From Candidatus Poribacteria bacterium (GTDB lineage: Bacteria; Poribacteria; WGA-4E; WGA-3G), in contig JAPPFM010000059.1 in assembly GCA_028821605.1 (NCBI GenBank), positions 62,001 to 126,000 on the forward strand: DNA of 64,000 nucleotides, read 5' to 3'. Position numbers and translations under genes: made by a program. Under the pieces are notes generated by a model. That model was not told where the DNA came from. It worked only from the letters and a program-made list of their open reading frames with translations, and did no database searches. This document shows, in pieces, positions 35,012 to 44,586 of this stretch. Positions within the stretch are counted from its first letter, which is position 1; each line of letters begins with the position of its first letter.

Positions 35012-36814
35012 GTGATCCGTTTCAGTTTTATGTTAGCGATAATTGCTTGTGTTGGTATGTCTATTAGTCCTATCTTTGCGCAAGAAGAAGCTGCAAGTGG
35101 TGGAACCGTCCGAGGTAAAATCACTGATACAAGCAACGCACAAAATCCGATTGAAGGCGTTCAAGTTAAAATTATCGCTCCAGATGGCACAGAATTCACA
35201 GCAGCAACCGAGGCCACCGGTGAGTACAAACGAACGAGTATCCCCCCGGGCCGCTATCTTATCAATATTCATAAAAAAGGGTACGGCGATCGGCGTGGGA
35301 AACCTGTTACAGTTGTTAACGGTGGTGATCACTATGTTCCACTCAAGATGACCAAAAAGGCGGATAGCACTTCCTTCACCCAAAGACTTCAAGAACTCCA
35401 AAAACTGATGGCATCTGAGAATATGACACAAAACCCGCAAGAACATTGGTACAGCATTACCTTGATGAATATTAAAATCGGTTACATGCATTCGTCTACT
35501 GAAAAAGTTGAGTATCAAGGGGAAACGGTGGATCGGAATAAAGTTGATATAGTTATGAATTTTAAGGCACTCGGGACGGCTGTGACAGTTGAAATTACGC
35601 GTGTTGAGTATACAGGACCTGACGCAATGCCGCGCCACTTTCTCTCAACCTCCAACGAATCCCGTTTAAAACAGGTCGAGGGATCAATTGTAGATGGCGT
35701 TGCCCACCTTAAAACAACACTCAACGGTGAAACCACTGAATCAGAAATTCCTGTGCCATCGGATACTATTTCTGAACACGTAGGGGTGACATCACTGTTA
35801 AGGCAGAAGGAACTTAAAATAGGGGACAAACGGACTTTTCACATATTTAGTTTCGATCTGCTGAAGCCAGTGAAGACGGAAATTGAGATTTTAGAAAAAG
35901 AGACCTTAACCTATCAGTCCGAGGAAAAGCAGGTTTATGTTTTGCGTCAGACAATGGACATGATGAACGGTATTACCGCCAAGCTGTGGATTGATACCGA
36001 CGGCGTAAACTATCGGACAGAGGTGCCGTTGATGGGGCTTTCCATGGTAACCATGAAGACCGACAAGGAAACTGCCGTTGGTGAGACAGAAGAAGTCGAT
36101 ATCGTCTTAAAAACTCGCATCCTCCCCTCCGGAAAACGTCCTACGCCGAGAGCAGAACGCCTTGAGGCAGAAGTAAAACTCTCAACAGGGAACATCGCTG
36201 AAGTTTTTAGGTCTAACCCTCAACAGAAACTTGAAGTAAGTAATGTACACGCCGGTAAACTTTCCATTGAAGTCCCATCAATCATAGCGGAGGACTGTCC
36301 GAACCTACCCATTCAGAATATAGAAGGTGAATTTCTGGCTGCAAGTGCCTATATTCAAGCTGATCATCCCGATATTCAGGCGAAGGCTGAGGAGATTTTG
36401 GAGGGCGAAGTCAATTCATGGCGTGCTGCGGAAAAATTATGTCGATGGGTTTATGCATCTATTAGCGACAAAAAAATGAGCGGAGGTTTCGGTTCATCAC
36501 TAACGACGCTGGAATCACTTTCTGGGGATTGTACAGAACACACCGTCCTTTTTATTGCGCTCGCACGTGCTGCTGGAATACCCGCACGGATCTGTTCCGG
36601 TATCGTATTCGCAAAAGATGCTTTTTACTACCACTTCTGGCCCGAAGTCTATGTTGGCAGATGGATACAAATGGATCCAACATTGGACCAAGTCGTCGCC
36701 GATGCGAACCATATTCAACTCGGTGGCAGCCTTATGGAGTCGGACAACCTCATGGAGTTCGCAGACGATGTTTTCCATACGCTCAATCAACTTGAAATTG
36801 CCATCGTTGAATAG
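35012..36814 (+). CDS. secreted transglutaminase-like protein with carboxypeptidase-regulatory-like domain
   Basis: GTG 35012, with AAAGGAG 11 bases upstream. The 600-residue product has a signal peptide (1-23, ISPIFAQ), a CarboxypepD_reg-like beta-sandwich (about 32-112: VRGKITDTSNAQNPIEGVQV, TGEYKRTSIPPGRYLINI), a long beta-rich middle, and a C-terminal transglutaminase core. Its catalytic triad is visible as Cys in SGDCTEHTVLFIALARAAGI, His in YYHFWPEVYV and Asp in QMDPTLDQ. Such proteins act outside the inner membrane as proteases or cross-linkers. It has its own consensus promoter. The stop TAG begins a heptamer-like tract. Confidence 0.85.
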   Translation: MIRFSFMLAIIACVGMSISPIFAQEEAASGGTVRGKITDTSNAQNPIEGVQVKIIAPDGTEFTAATEATGEYKRTSIPPGRYLINIHKKGYGDRRGKPVTVVNGGDHYVPLKMTKKADSTSFTQRLQELQKLMASENMTQNPQEHWYSITLMNIKIGYMHSSTEKVEYQGETVDRNKVDIVMNFKALGTAVTVEITRVEYTGPDAMPRHFLSTSNESRLKQVEGSIVDGVAHLKTTLNGETTESEIPVPSDTISEHVGVTSLLRQKELKIGDKRTFHIFSFDLLKPVKTEIEILEKETLTYQSEEKQVYVLRQTMDMMNGITAKLWIDTDGVNYRTEVPLMGLSMVTMKTDKETAVGETEEVDIVLKTRILPSGKRPTPRAERLEAEVKLSTGNIAEVFRSNPQQKLEVSNVHAGKLSIEVPSIIAEDCPNLPIQNIEGEFLAASAYIQADHPDIQAKAEEILEGEVNSWRAAEKLCRWVYASISDKKMSGGFGSSLTTLESLSGDCTEHTVLFIALARAAGIPARICSGIVFAKDAFYYHFWPEVYVGRWIQMDPTLDQVVADANHIQLGGSLMESDNLMEFADDVFHTLNQLEIAIVE

Positions 36815-36909
36815 TTATCAGTTAAAGAAGTTCCTGATAAACCCATATCTTCTTTGAAACCATTAGCACTTCAGAGACGATAATATCTTCAGGACTTACG
36901 CAGCTTCCT

Positions 36910-36979
36910 CGCTGGCGAGGTGTTTTGCTTGGGTATTTCTGCGTATTTCTGCGGATTTCCTCCAGAAACCTCGCCAGCG
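36910..36979. repeat. MITE-like element with 12-base inverted arms
   Basis: CGCTGGCGAGGT (36910-36921) and ACCTCGCCAGCG (36968-36979) are perfect inverted repeats. The core TTTTGCTTGGGTATTTC (36923-36939) also occurs at 55216-55232. The 36815-37183 gap holds no gene: only this element and heptamer tracts. Confidence 0.7.
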
Positions 36980-37049
36980 GCGTGTGGTAGCCGCATTACC
37001 ATTTCAGAGACGATAGTATCCTAAAAGAAGGTGTACATCTATCAAAAAC

Positions 37050-37183
37050 CAAAACTGATGACTGATAATCGAAAACTATTCCTCTTTAACCATCAACTCG
37101 ATTCCGTTATAAATGTTAAGGCACGAGTTGATGGTTAAAACTGACGACCCTCTTAACTGACAACTAACAACTGATAACTACTG
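37050..37183. repeat. heptameric repeat tracts upstream of the BatA-like gene
   Basis: Two tracts of ACTGATG/ACTGATA/ACTGACA type units (about 37050-37078 and 37135-37180) flank a CATCAACTCG...CGAGTTGATG inverted repeat (37089-37133). The second tract runs to the start codon at 37184, where no ribosome-binding site is visible. Confidence 0.65.
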
Positions 37184-39448
37184 ATGGCATTCCTCAATCC
37201 GCTCTTCCTTTTCGGACTTCTCGCCGCTGGCATCCCATTGATTATCCATCTCTGGAACCGTCGCCGCGTTGTAACAATAGATTTCAGCAGTCTGATGTTC
37301 CTTACAGCGGCACATCGCGAAAACGCCCGCCGATTCCAACTCCGGCAGCTTCTCATTTTACTCTTGCGAATGCTAATTGTCGCGCTCATTGCGCTCGCCT
37401 TGGCACGTCCCTTTTTGACGCTTGGACTGCCCGTCGCGTCCGTGCGTGCGAAAACCGATCTCGTTATCGTTTTAGATAACTCCTATAGTATGGCGTATCA
37501 AGACATCGATGGCATTCGGTTCGAGAAAGCGAAAACTTTGGCGACTGATATCCTCAACACTTTGCGGCACGGTGACAGTGCCGCGCTGATATTAATGTCA
37601 GATATTCCGAAACCCATCTTTCGACAACTCACACCAGACATCGCGGGTGTCACTGAAGCCATTACCGATACGGAAGTCTCTTACCGCACCACGAACGTCC
37701 AGCCCAGCATTGAACTCGCCCACGAAATCCTTGCTGAGTCAGAACAACTGAACAAAGAAATCTATTTAATTTCAGACTTCACCCAAAACGGATGGAAGAA
37801 CTGGAGTCGGCTCCCAAATCGTTCCGGTGCTCGTATTTCCCTGATTCCTGTTGCCAAAAGTGAAGCACATAACACAAGTATTAAAGAAATTCGTCCCTCC
37901 AATCAACTAATAGGCGTAAATTTACCACTCCAATTGAATGTGACGACTGTGAACCATTCAGTAGCACCCTTGGAGGAAGATATACTAACGTTGTTCATTG
38001 GAGGCGAAAAACAAAAAACTATGAGTTTTTCTGTCGGCGCAAACGAATCACTGAATACAACTTTAATACACAACTTTTCTACACCCGGCACGCATATCGG
38101 TTACTTTACATTAACAGAAGATCGGCTCAATATTGACAATCGGCGTTATTTCGCCTTAAATGTTCTCGGTGAAGTGCGTGTGCTATGCGTGGGAGAACAG
38201 ACGGAATACCTAACATTAGCACTAAACCCACATAAAAATAGCCATCAGCAATCGGTTTCCGTTAGCAATCAGCAAAGAGATTTTCCTAACACCCGTCAAT
38301 CACCGACAGCCGACGGTCTCCGACTGCTAACAGCCGATACAATGATTTTACCAACGCAATGCACACCCGTCGAGTTTGAGACCTTCCCTTTGGAAGACTA
38401 TGATGTCATCATTCTCGCGGATGTGCCAAAAATCTCTCGTCGGACGAACGCGCAACTCCAAGAATTCATCCGTCATGGCAAAAGTATCATTGCCTTCGTG
38501 AGCAGCCGCAGTGAGGCAAAAAGTTACAACGAACTTAGTGACGTTTGGTTGCCTGCGCAACTTGGAAGTGCGCTGACCTGGACACCTCCACAACGGATCA
38601 ACGCGTATCAGGAAGACCATCCCGTCTTTGATGTGTTTTCAAGTGAAGGATTCTCTACGCAATACGCACCGCAGTTTTACAACGGCGTGACATTATATCC
38701 CTTGTCGGAATCCAACGTTATTGCCCGTTTCGGGGACGATATACCCTTTCTCGTTGAACGAAGTCAAGGCACAAGTATTGTGCTACTCTATAATTGTGGA
38801 CTCCTTACACAACAGGCGACGACATCTACCGCCACCACAGCTTATACAAATGACCTACTTGTTAATCCGTATTTCCTTCCAATGCTCCAACAGAGCGTAC
38901 TTTATGCAGCGACAGCCAGTAACAATCTTTTAGCATGGGAAGGATATATCGGCGACACCTATACAGCAAGTTATCCGCAAAGTGCCGGTGGGAAAGTGTC
39001 TATTCGCCTAAAGAGCACAGTTGGCGAATGGGACGATGATACCTCCAATATAGACGATAGTATAGTGGTGCCAATTGCTGAAGATGGCACATTGAGATTC
39101 CAAGGCACAGAGCGTCCCGGTATCTATCAAGTTGAGGTGCAAACGCAAAATAGGCTCCAACGAGACTTCTTTGCAGCTAACGTTGACACCACCGAAAGCG
39201 ACTTAACAGAGATTCCTTTGGAACAAGCCGCAGCGCGCGTCGGTGCCCAAACAGCAACAGATCAGGAAACCGAGGGCGTAGCGATAGAAGCCGACGCTTA
39301 CAACATCAATCGACACGGTAGGGAAATTTGGGGCGAATTGCTGATCTTAGTCGTTTGTCTTATGCTCCTCGAAAGTTTTCTCTCGAACCGGGATCCCCAG
39401 TCGTTACAGGGAAGAGGCAAAAACGTACGCACGGCAGGTGAAAACTAA
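37184..39448 (+). CDS. BatA-like protein with VWA domain
   Basis: The 754-residue product begins MAFLNPLFLFGLLAAGIPLI, the BatA N-terminal membrane signature, followed by IHLWNRRRVVTIDFSSLMFL. A second span (LLRMLIVALIALALA) precedes a VWA domain with MIDAS motif DNSYS (about residues 95-99) and a metal-loop region near VQPSIELAHEI. The middle (about 250-640) holds a beta domain and a glutamine-amidotransferase-like fold (DYDVIILADVPKISRRT). A C-terminal span is LLILVVCLMLLESFL. BatA-type proteins are linked to MoxR systems for envelope complex assembly; no MoxR gene is seen here. Residues about 352-388 come from a heptamer repeat. The stop overlaps the next start (TAATG). Confidence 0.82.
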   Translation: MAFLNPLFLFGLLAAGIPLIIHLWNRRRVVTIDFSSLMFLTAAHRENARRFQLRQLLILLLRMLIVALIALALARPFLTLGLPVASVRAKTDLVIVLDNSYSMAYQDIDGIRFEKAKTLATDILNTLRHGDSAALILMSDIPKPIFRQLTPDIAGVTEAITDTEVSYRTTNVQPSIELAHEILAESEQLNKEIYLISDFTQNGWKNWSRLPNRSGARISLIPVAKSEAHNTSIKEIRPSNQLIGVNLPLQLNVTTVNHSVAPLEEDILTLFIGGEKQKTMSFSVGANESLNTTLIHNFSTPGTHIGYFTLTEDRLNIDNRRYFALNVLGEVRVLCVGEQTEYLTLALNPHKNSHQQSVSVSNQQRDFPNTRQSPTADGLRLLTADTMILPTQCTPVEFETFPLEDYDVIILADVPKISRRTNAQLQEFIRHGKSIIAFVSSRSEAKSYNELSDVWLPAQLGSALTWTPPQRINAYQEDHPVFDVFSSEGFSTQYAPQFYNGVTLYPLSESNVIARFGDDIPFLVERSQGTSIVLLYNCGLLTQQATTSTATTAYTNDLLVNPYFLPMLQQSVLYAATASNNLLAWEGYIGDTYTASYPQSAGGKVSIRLKSTVGEWDDDTSNIDDSIVVPIAEDGTLRFQGTERPGIYQVEVQTQNRLQRDFFAANVDTTESDLTEIPLEQAAARVGAQTATDQETEGVAIEADAYNINRHGREIWGELLILVVCLMLLESFLSNRDPQSLQGRGKNVRTAGEN

Positions 39449-41439
39449 TGAAACATCTTTGGTATGTCGCGCGCTCGTTTCGGACTTTATGTTTAATTGT
39501 CTTGCTTACCATAAGCATACAAGTTGAAACTTCAGCAGAAACGGCAGACACTGCACAGCGTAAAAGCGTCTCTTTAAAAGGTGAAGCGAGCGTTGTACGT
39601 AGTCTTGTCATTGATGGGAACGAGTCATTTTCCGAACAGGAAATTCGCGCGTTGATGCAGACAGATGTGTGGCGTGTTTACGATGAAGCGATTCTGAAAT
39701 CAGACCTTGAAGCGATTATAGACTTCTATCGGAAAAACGGGTACCGTTTCGCGCGTGTGGGTGAAGAGCACATTTCTGCCAAGAAATTCGCGGACGGTGT
39801 TTATCTCGGTATTGAAATTGACGAAGGCACTATCGGGGAAATTACTTTATCGGGTAACGAGAAAACCAAGAAAGACGTAGTCCTCCGTGAACTCTTGTTT
39901 GAAGTCGGGGATACCTATGTAGAAGCGGATAAGGAAGAAAGCGAGCAAATACTCCGAGACAAGACCTATATTGGCGCAGCAAGGATTGAGTCACTCTGGA
40001 ACGCTAACACAAACACGGTTAAGGTGCATGTCAATATCACAGAGCTCTGGTCGCCGCCGCTCCCTTCATTCGATCCCGCATTAAATAGTCAGGGTGGAAC
40101 ATTTCTTTTAGGGATACGGGAATCCAATGTCTTTGGTTCTGGTCATGACACTGAAGTCCGGTATCAGCGAATTAGTGAGATCGGCGAAAAGACAAAGAGT
40201 CTACTCACATGGAAGTATAGGATGCCTCGCGTTTTCAGCTCACATTGGAATTTTGATGGTGCCTATATTCAAAAACGAGAGGGAGATTCATGGGCAGTTG
40301 TGCTTGAACGTCCACAATATACGCTGAAGAGCCGATGGAGCGCGAAGTTTAGTCTCTCAGAAGCAATAGGTGATTTCGCGTGGTATGAAATGATCCCACT
40401 CTCCGATAGGTTAGAAGCAACAGATAGATTTGAGGTGAATCTTCAAGGCGTAGCTGGAAGAGTCCGCCGATATTTCGGGGACCGAGAACGACAAAACTAT
40501 ATTGGGATTTGGGCAACTTCACGCCGTTCAAAGTACGTGTTGATTGAGAAACGCCATGACTCTATGGCGGCACCATCAAACCGCGACATTAAATTGGTTG
40601 GTGTTACCGTGGGGCGAAAACGCGTCACCTACTATAAAACCCGGTTCATCAGAAGGATGGGGCGCGACGAAGATTTTTTCGTCGGATCTGAATACGCTTT
40701 CTCACTCGGACAAGCTTCCCCTCTATACGGTTCAGACAAAGCAGAAACCTACGCAAACCTTATCGGTAGATCGGGTTGGACAGCGGGAAACCGTATCTTA
40801 GGTACAATCCTTATAGATATCGGCACATACTTTACAACCCGAATTGAGCGTTCCATACTGCAGGCGCAAACCTCATGGTATTACACGGATGTATTCAACA
40901 CAGGCGACATCTATACAGTCGACAAAGGATTTCGTAAGAACGGTTTTTTCGATTTTCATCAAACGTTTGTGGCGGAATTCAAGACGGAGATGTTGTTTGG
41001 ATGGCGTGGTGAAAGTCAGGTCGTCCTCGGAGCCTTCAATGGACTGCGAGGTTACAACTACCGACAATTTAACGGCGAAAAAATGATGGTACTACGTCTT
41101 GAAAGCCGAACCGTTTGTGGCGGGACCCTCTTCAGAAAACTTGATGATGGGATTGAGGCAGTTGCCACGTTCATCGTGAGACCGTTTATCAAACGCTCTG
41201 TTAACTTAGGTCTTATCGTAAGTGCTACTGCCTTTACTGACATCGGTTACATCTGGAATGGACATCACACATTCAATCTGGCGGAACCGAAACGGAGTGT
41301 TGGATTCGGGCTACGGGGTGGATTTGCCAAAGTCAGTAATGCCGGCATATTCCGCGTTGAATTTGCATTTCCGATTGACGCGCCTTCCGAACCCGCGTTC
41401 AAACAGATGATCTTTTGGGGAATTGAGCGTACATTTTAA
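39448..41439 (+). CDS. Omp85-type outer membrane protein with two POTRA domains
   Basis: ATG 39448 shares its A with the previous TAA stop. The 663-residue product has a signal peptide (1-30), POTRA-like domain 1 (about 50-128: VRSLVIDGNESFSEQEIRAL...YRKNGYRFARV) and 2 (about 129-201: IGEITLSGNEKTKKDVVLRE), and a surface-antigen-type beta-barrel (about 210-663) ending FWGIERTF with the terminal Phe expected for BAM-dependent insertion. Full BamA has five POTRA domains and about 800 residues, so this is a dedicated transporter or assembly factor rather than BamA. Coupling to the BatA-like gene suggests a shared envelope function. Confidence 0.85.
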   Translation: MKHLWYVARSFRTLCLIVLLTISIQVETSAETADTAQRKSVSLKGEASVVRSLVIDGNESFSEQEIRALMQTDVWRVYDEAILKSDLEAIIDFYRKNGYRFARVGEEHISAKKFADGVYLGIEIDEGTIGEITLSGNEKTKKDVVLRELLFEVGDTYVEADKEESEQILRDKTYIGAARIESLWNANTNTVKVHVNITELWSPPLPSFDPALNSQGGTFLLGIRESNVFGSGHDTEVRYQRISEIGEKTKSLLTWKYRMPRVFSSHWNFDGAYIQKREGDSWAVVLERPQYTLKSRWSAKFSLSEAIGDFAWYEMIPLSDRLEATDRFEVNLQGVAGRVRRYFGDRERQNYIGIWATSRRSKYVLIEKRHDSMAAPSNRDIKLVGVTVGRKRVTYYKTRFIRRMGRDEDFFVGSEYAFSLGQASPLYGSDKAETYANLIGRSGWTAGNRILGTILIDIGTYFTTRIERSILQAQTSWYYTDVFNTGDIYTVDKGFRKNGFFDFHQTFVAEFKTEMLFGWRGESQVVLGAFNGLRGYNYRQFNGEKMMVLRLESRTVCGGTLFRKLDDGIEAVATFIVRPFIKRSVNLGLIVSATAFTDIGYIWNGHHTFNLAEPKRSVGFGLRGGFAKVSNAGIFRVEFAFPIDAPSEPAFKQMIFWGIERTF

Positions 41440-41450
41440 GTAGTTAAGGC

Positions 41451-43358
41451 ATGGACATACCCTCACATACTTCAGTCGAAAACGTTACCTGGCGAGCCAT
41501 ACTCTTAGGTTTGCTAACACTCCCACTCAATATCTATCTCGTTGTTCAGACAGAGACAGTGTGGACAACGCAATACCCCACCACGATGGCGATTTTCTTC
41601 AACGCCGTCTTTACGCTCTTTCTCGTTGCCCTTTTCAACCTGTTCCTAACGCGCTATCTCCCAAAGTGGCAGCTCACACAAGCAGAAATGCTGACGGTCT
41701 ACCTCATGGTAACACTGGCATGCGTTGTCTGCGGACACGACCTGTTGCAGGCGACAATGTGCGTCTTGGGGCATGCAACGTGGTTCGCTACACCAGAGAA
41801 TGAATGGCAGTCGCTCTTCTTCCGATACATCCCGGACTGGATTGCCGTGATGAATCGACGTGCTTTAGCCGGCTATTACGAAGGCACCTCAAACCTATTT
41901 GAAATGGAGCACATGCGCGCATGGCTCACACCGGTGTTAGCATGGCTGGTTTTCTTCTCTGCGCTTGCGTTCTCCATGATGATGCTGAGCGTCATCCTCC
42001 GTAAACAGTGGATTGAACACGAAAAGTTGAGTTACCCGATCATCCTGCTTCCTTATGAAATGACGAAAGACGCAGGATTCTACCGAAACCGACTCCTCTG
42101 GATAGGCTTCGCTATCGGATGTGGACTTGATCTACTCAATGGTATCAGCTTTCTCTATCCCTTCGTACCGAGTATCCCCATTCGGCACGACATCGGACGC
42201 TTGTTCACAGAGAAACCGCTCAGTGCTATCGGTTCAACACCTATTCATCTGAACCCTTACGCTATCGGTATAGGCTTCTTAATGCCGTTGGATTTGTCAC
42301 TCTCTTGCTGGTTGTTCTACCTTTTCTGGAAGGCACAACTCGTTGTCGGCGCGATGACAGGGCTGAATCAGACACCGGGTTATCCACATATTGACATGCA
42401 ATCGACGGGTGCGTACTTTGGACTCTGTTTCTTTGCACTTTGGATAACACACAAGCACCTCTGGCAGGTTACGCGTAATATTTTAGGTTTGAAAACGAAT
42501 CTTGATACGACAAATGAACCGATGGGCTATCGGAGCGCGTTTTTCGGGTTCCTGCTCGGTCTTGCAGTCGTGTTTGGATTTTGCCTGAAGGCAGGGATGT
42601 CGTGGTGGGGCGTACTTGGGTTTTTCAGTATTCAATTCATACTTGTTTTAGCGTTCACCCGGATGCGTGCCGAACTTGGAACCCCGACGATGGACTTCTA
42701 TCGTGCCGGTCCCGGACTCTTCCTTACGTCGCTTGTTGGTTCCAGAAAGATTGGTCCGCCGACGTTGACAGGGTTTGCCTTTCTTTATGGGTTCACCCGC
42801 AATTACCGTTCGCAACCGATGCCGAACCAGTTGGAAGGATTTAAACTCGCCGATAGAGGCGGAATTAACTCGCGTCAAATTCTTTGGGTGATGTGGGGTG
42901 CGACAGTTATCGGGTTAGCTATTGGGTTTGTTGCGTTCCTTCACGCCGGTTACCGACATGGCAGTCTGGGAACATGGCGCGGGCAGGAGGCTTTCAGCGA
43001 TCTACAACGCTGGTTAACCCTCCCGAACGACACAGACTGGGGACGCATGGGATTTTTTGGTTTCGGCATCACGCTGACGCTGACAACACTCTTTATGCGC
43101 CTGCGGTTTATCTGGTGGCAGCTCCATCCACTGGCTTATCCGCTTGCAGGGAATTGGAATTTCGGTAGGCTCTGGTTCCCTGTATTTCTGGCGTGGTTGC
43201 TAAAATCCCTATTGATTCGCCACGGTGGGATTGGCGCGTATCGCCGAACACTGCCGCTCTTTTTAGGGACAATGCTCGGCGAATTTGTGATGGGGAGTAT
43301 ATGGGCAATTTTAGGGCTATTTCTTGAACAACGGATGTATTCTTTTAAACACTGGTAA
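41451..43358 (+). CDS. polytopic membrane protein of the DUF6785/OPT-like type
   Basis: The 635-residue product has about 12 or more membrane spans (for example AILLGLLTLPLNIYLVVQ, TMAIFFNAVFTLFLVALFNL, GLDLLNGISFLYPFVPSIPI, FGFLLGLAVVFGFCLKAGMS). The gene begins 12 bases after the Omp85 stop. Features such as EHEKLSYPIILLPYEM, MRAELGTPTMDFYRAGP and NRRALAGYYEGTSN recall oligopeptide-transporter-like DUF6785 proteins found in planctomycetes and Poribacteria; the family assignment is from memory. It is presumably an inner-membrane transporter of unknown substrate. Confidence 0.7.
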   Translation: MDIPSHTSVENVTWRAILLGLLTLPLNIYLVVQTETVWTTQYPTTMAIFFNAVFTLFLVALFNLFLTRYLPKWQLTQAEMLTVYLMVTLACVVCGHDLLQATMCVLGHATWFATPENEWQSLFFRYIPDWIAVMNRRALAGYYEGTSNLFEMEHMRAWLTPVLAWLVFFSALAFSMMMLSVILRKQWIEHEKLSYPIILLPYEMTKDAGFYRNRLLWIGFAIGCGLDLLNGISFLYPFVPSIPIRHDIGRLFTEKPLSAIGSTPIHLNPYAIGIGFLMPLDLSLSCWLFYLFWKAQLVVGAMTGLNQTPGYPHIDMQSTGAYFGLCFFALWITHKHLWQVTRNILGLKTNLDTTNEPMGYRSAFFGFLLGLAVVFGFCLKAGMSWWGVLGFFSIQFILVLAFTRMRAELGTPTMDFYRAGPGLFLTSLVGSRKIGPPTLTGFAFLYGFTRNYRSQPMPNQLEGFKLADRGGINSRQILWVMWGATVIGLAIGFVAFLHAGYRHGSLGTWRGQEAFSDLQRWLTLPNDTDWGRMGFFGFGITLTLTTLFMRLRFIWWQLHPLAYPLAGNWNFGRLWFPVFLAWLLKSLLIRHGGIGAYRRTLPLFLGTMLGEFVMGSIWAILGLFLEQRMYSFKHW

Positions 43359-43361
43359 AAT

Positions 43362-43395
43362 GGTTATCAGTTATCGGTTGTCAGTTAATCTGATG
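43362..43395. repeat. heptameric tract between convergent genes
   Basis: GGTTATCAGTTATCGGTTGT followed by CAGTTAA. On the minus strand it supplies the TAA stop of the DUF4097-like gene. Confidence 0.65.
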
Positions 43396-44464
43396 ATTTC
43401 TGTAGATGGATATTTCCACCAGAGGTACGCAATTTCAGCAAGGGTCCGCCGCCATTTATACTACCTTTCAATCTATTTTTTGCAACCTTCCCTTGAATAA
43501 CCGATTCTACCACAAAATCCGTTGAGACATGTCCGCCGCTGGTTTCTGCTTCTACGTCAACAGCAATGTCCGGGATAAGAATGGTGGTTATTCCGCCACC
43601 CGACGTGTGCAGACTACAGTCACTATCGGGTTGCGTTATCATAAAGGCATGGATGTTGCCTCCTGACGTTTTCGCATTCACACTCCCACCAACGTTCTGC
43701 AGTATGATGTTGCCTCCCGAGGTCTGGACATCTGCCCCGCCACTACACTTCGCAACCTTGATGCTGCCTCCTGAAGTCTTGCCCCAAATAGAGCCTTGAA
43801 CGGCACCAAAGCGGAGGTTGCCACCTGAAGTTCGTGCTTGAACATCACCTGCAACATTGACCACTTCAATACTACCACCGGACGTTTTCAGTTCTGCTTG
43901 ACCACCACATGATGTGAGTTCGATATTTCCGCCGGATGTTCGTCCCCACACTGTCCCCGCAATATCCCCTAAACGCAAATTGCCGCCTGAAGTCTTCGCA
44001 CGGACATTACCATCAAGGTCAGCGACCGAAATACCACCACTTGAGGTGTCCAAGTCAATATTGTACTGTCGAGGCACCGTTACAAGAAAATGGATTTTCA
44101 AGCGATTTAACTTTTTTCGCCAGTGTTCTCGACCGCGTTTGAAAGCTCCGTCAATACGAACATCGGAACCTTCGTGTTCAAATGCTAACTCAAAATCCTT
44201 AAGCACTTCCTGAGATGCCTTAGCCAATTTAGATTTTGATTCTTTCGTGACGATAACCTCAACTTTATCCTGTTCAGCGGTTTGAATATCAATCGCACCG
44301 AACTCCGACACAATAGTCAAACTTCCGCCAGCATTGACACTAAACGCTTTCTCAATCTTTTCCAAAACAGGTTCCTCCGCCTTTAGAGATGTAAATTGGC
44401 AGCCAGTACTATAGAATAGAAGTAATACTGAGCAAAAAAAGAGTAAGGGGCTAAACATCTTCAT
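43385..44464 (-). CDS. DUF4097-like beta-helix lipoprotein with TSGG repeats
   Basis: ATG 44464 (MKMFSPLLFFCSVLLLFYS) starts a lipoprotein signal with lipobox STGC. The 359-residue product has a leading domain (VNAGGSLTIVSEFGAIDIQT...VEVIVTKESK) and then about ten turns of a regular right-handed beta-helix with period about 18-19 residues and a strongly conserved TSGG corner (AKTSGGNLRLGDIAG, GRTSGGNIELTSCGG, LKTSGGSIEVVNVAG, ARTSGGNLRFGAVQG, GKTSGGSIKVAKCSG). This is DUF4097 style (putative adhesin). It is probably anchored in the outer membrane or periplasm. The end lies in a heptamer tract. Confidence 0.82.
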   Translation of the reverse strand: MKMFSPLLFFCSVLLLFYSTGCQFTSLKAEEPVLEKIEKAFSVNAGGSLTIVSEFGAIDIQTAEQDKVEVIVTKESKSKLAKASQEVLKDFELAFEHEGSDVRIDGAFKRGREHWRKKLNRLKIHFLVTVPRQYNIDLDTSSGGISVADLDGNVRAKTSGGNLRLGDIAGTVWGRTSGGNIELTSCGGQAELKTSGGSIEVVNVAGDVQARTSGGNLRFGAVQGSIWGKTSGGSIKVAKCSGGADVQTSGGNIILQNVGGSVNAKTSGGNIHAFMITQPDSDCSLHTSGGGITTILIPDIAVDVEAETSGGHVSTDFVVESVIQGKVAKNRLKGSINGGGPLLKLRTSGGNIHLQKSSD

Positions 44465-44466
44465 TG

Positions 44467-44580
44467 TATGAGTTATCAGCCATCGGTTATCGACTTTCAG
44501 ACAAGAGGTTTTTTGGTGAACTCTCACTGCGAGGCAACTCTCTTACTGATTGCTGAGCACTGATGGCTGACACCTATTCT
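44467..44580. repeat. heptameric tracts upstream of the DUF4097-like gene
   Basis: GAGTTATCAGCCATCGGTTA (44469-44488) and CTGATTGCTGAGCACTGATG (44545-44564) are imperfect 7-base arrays flanking about 55 unique bases between the minus-strand genes at 44464 and 44587. Confidence 0.6.
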
Positions 44581-44586
44581 CCTATT

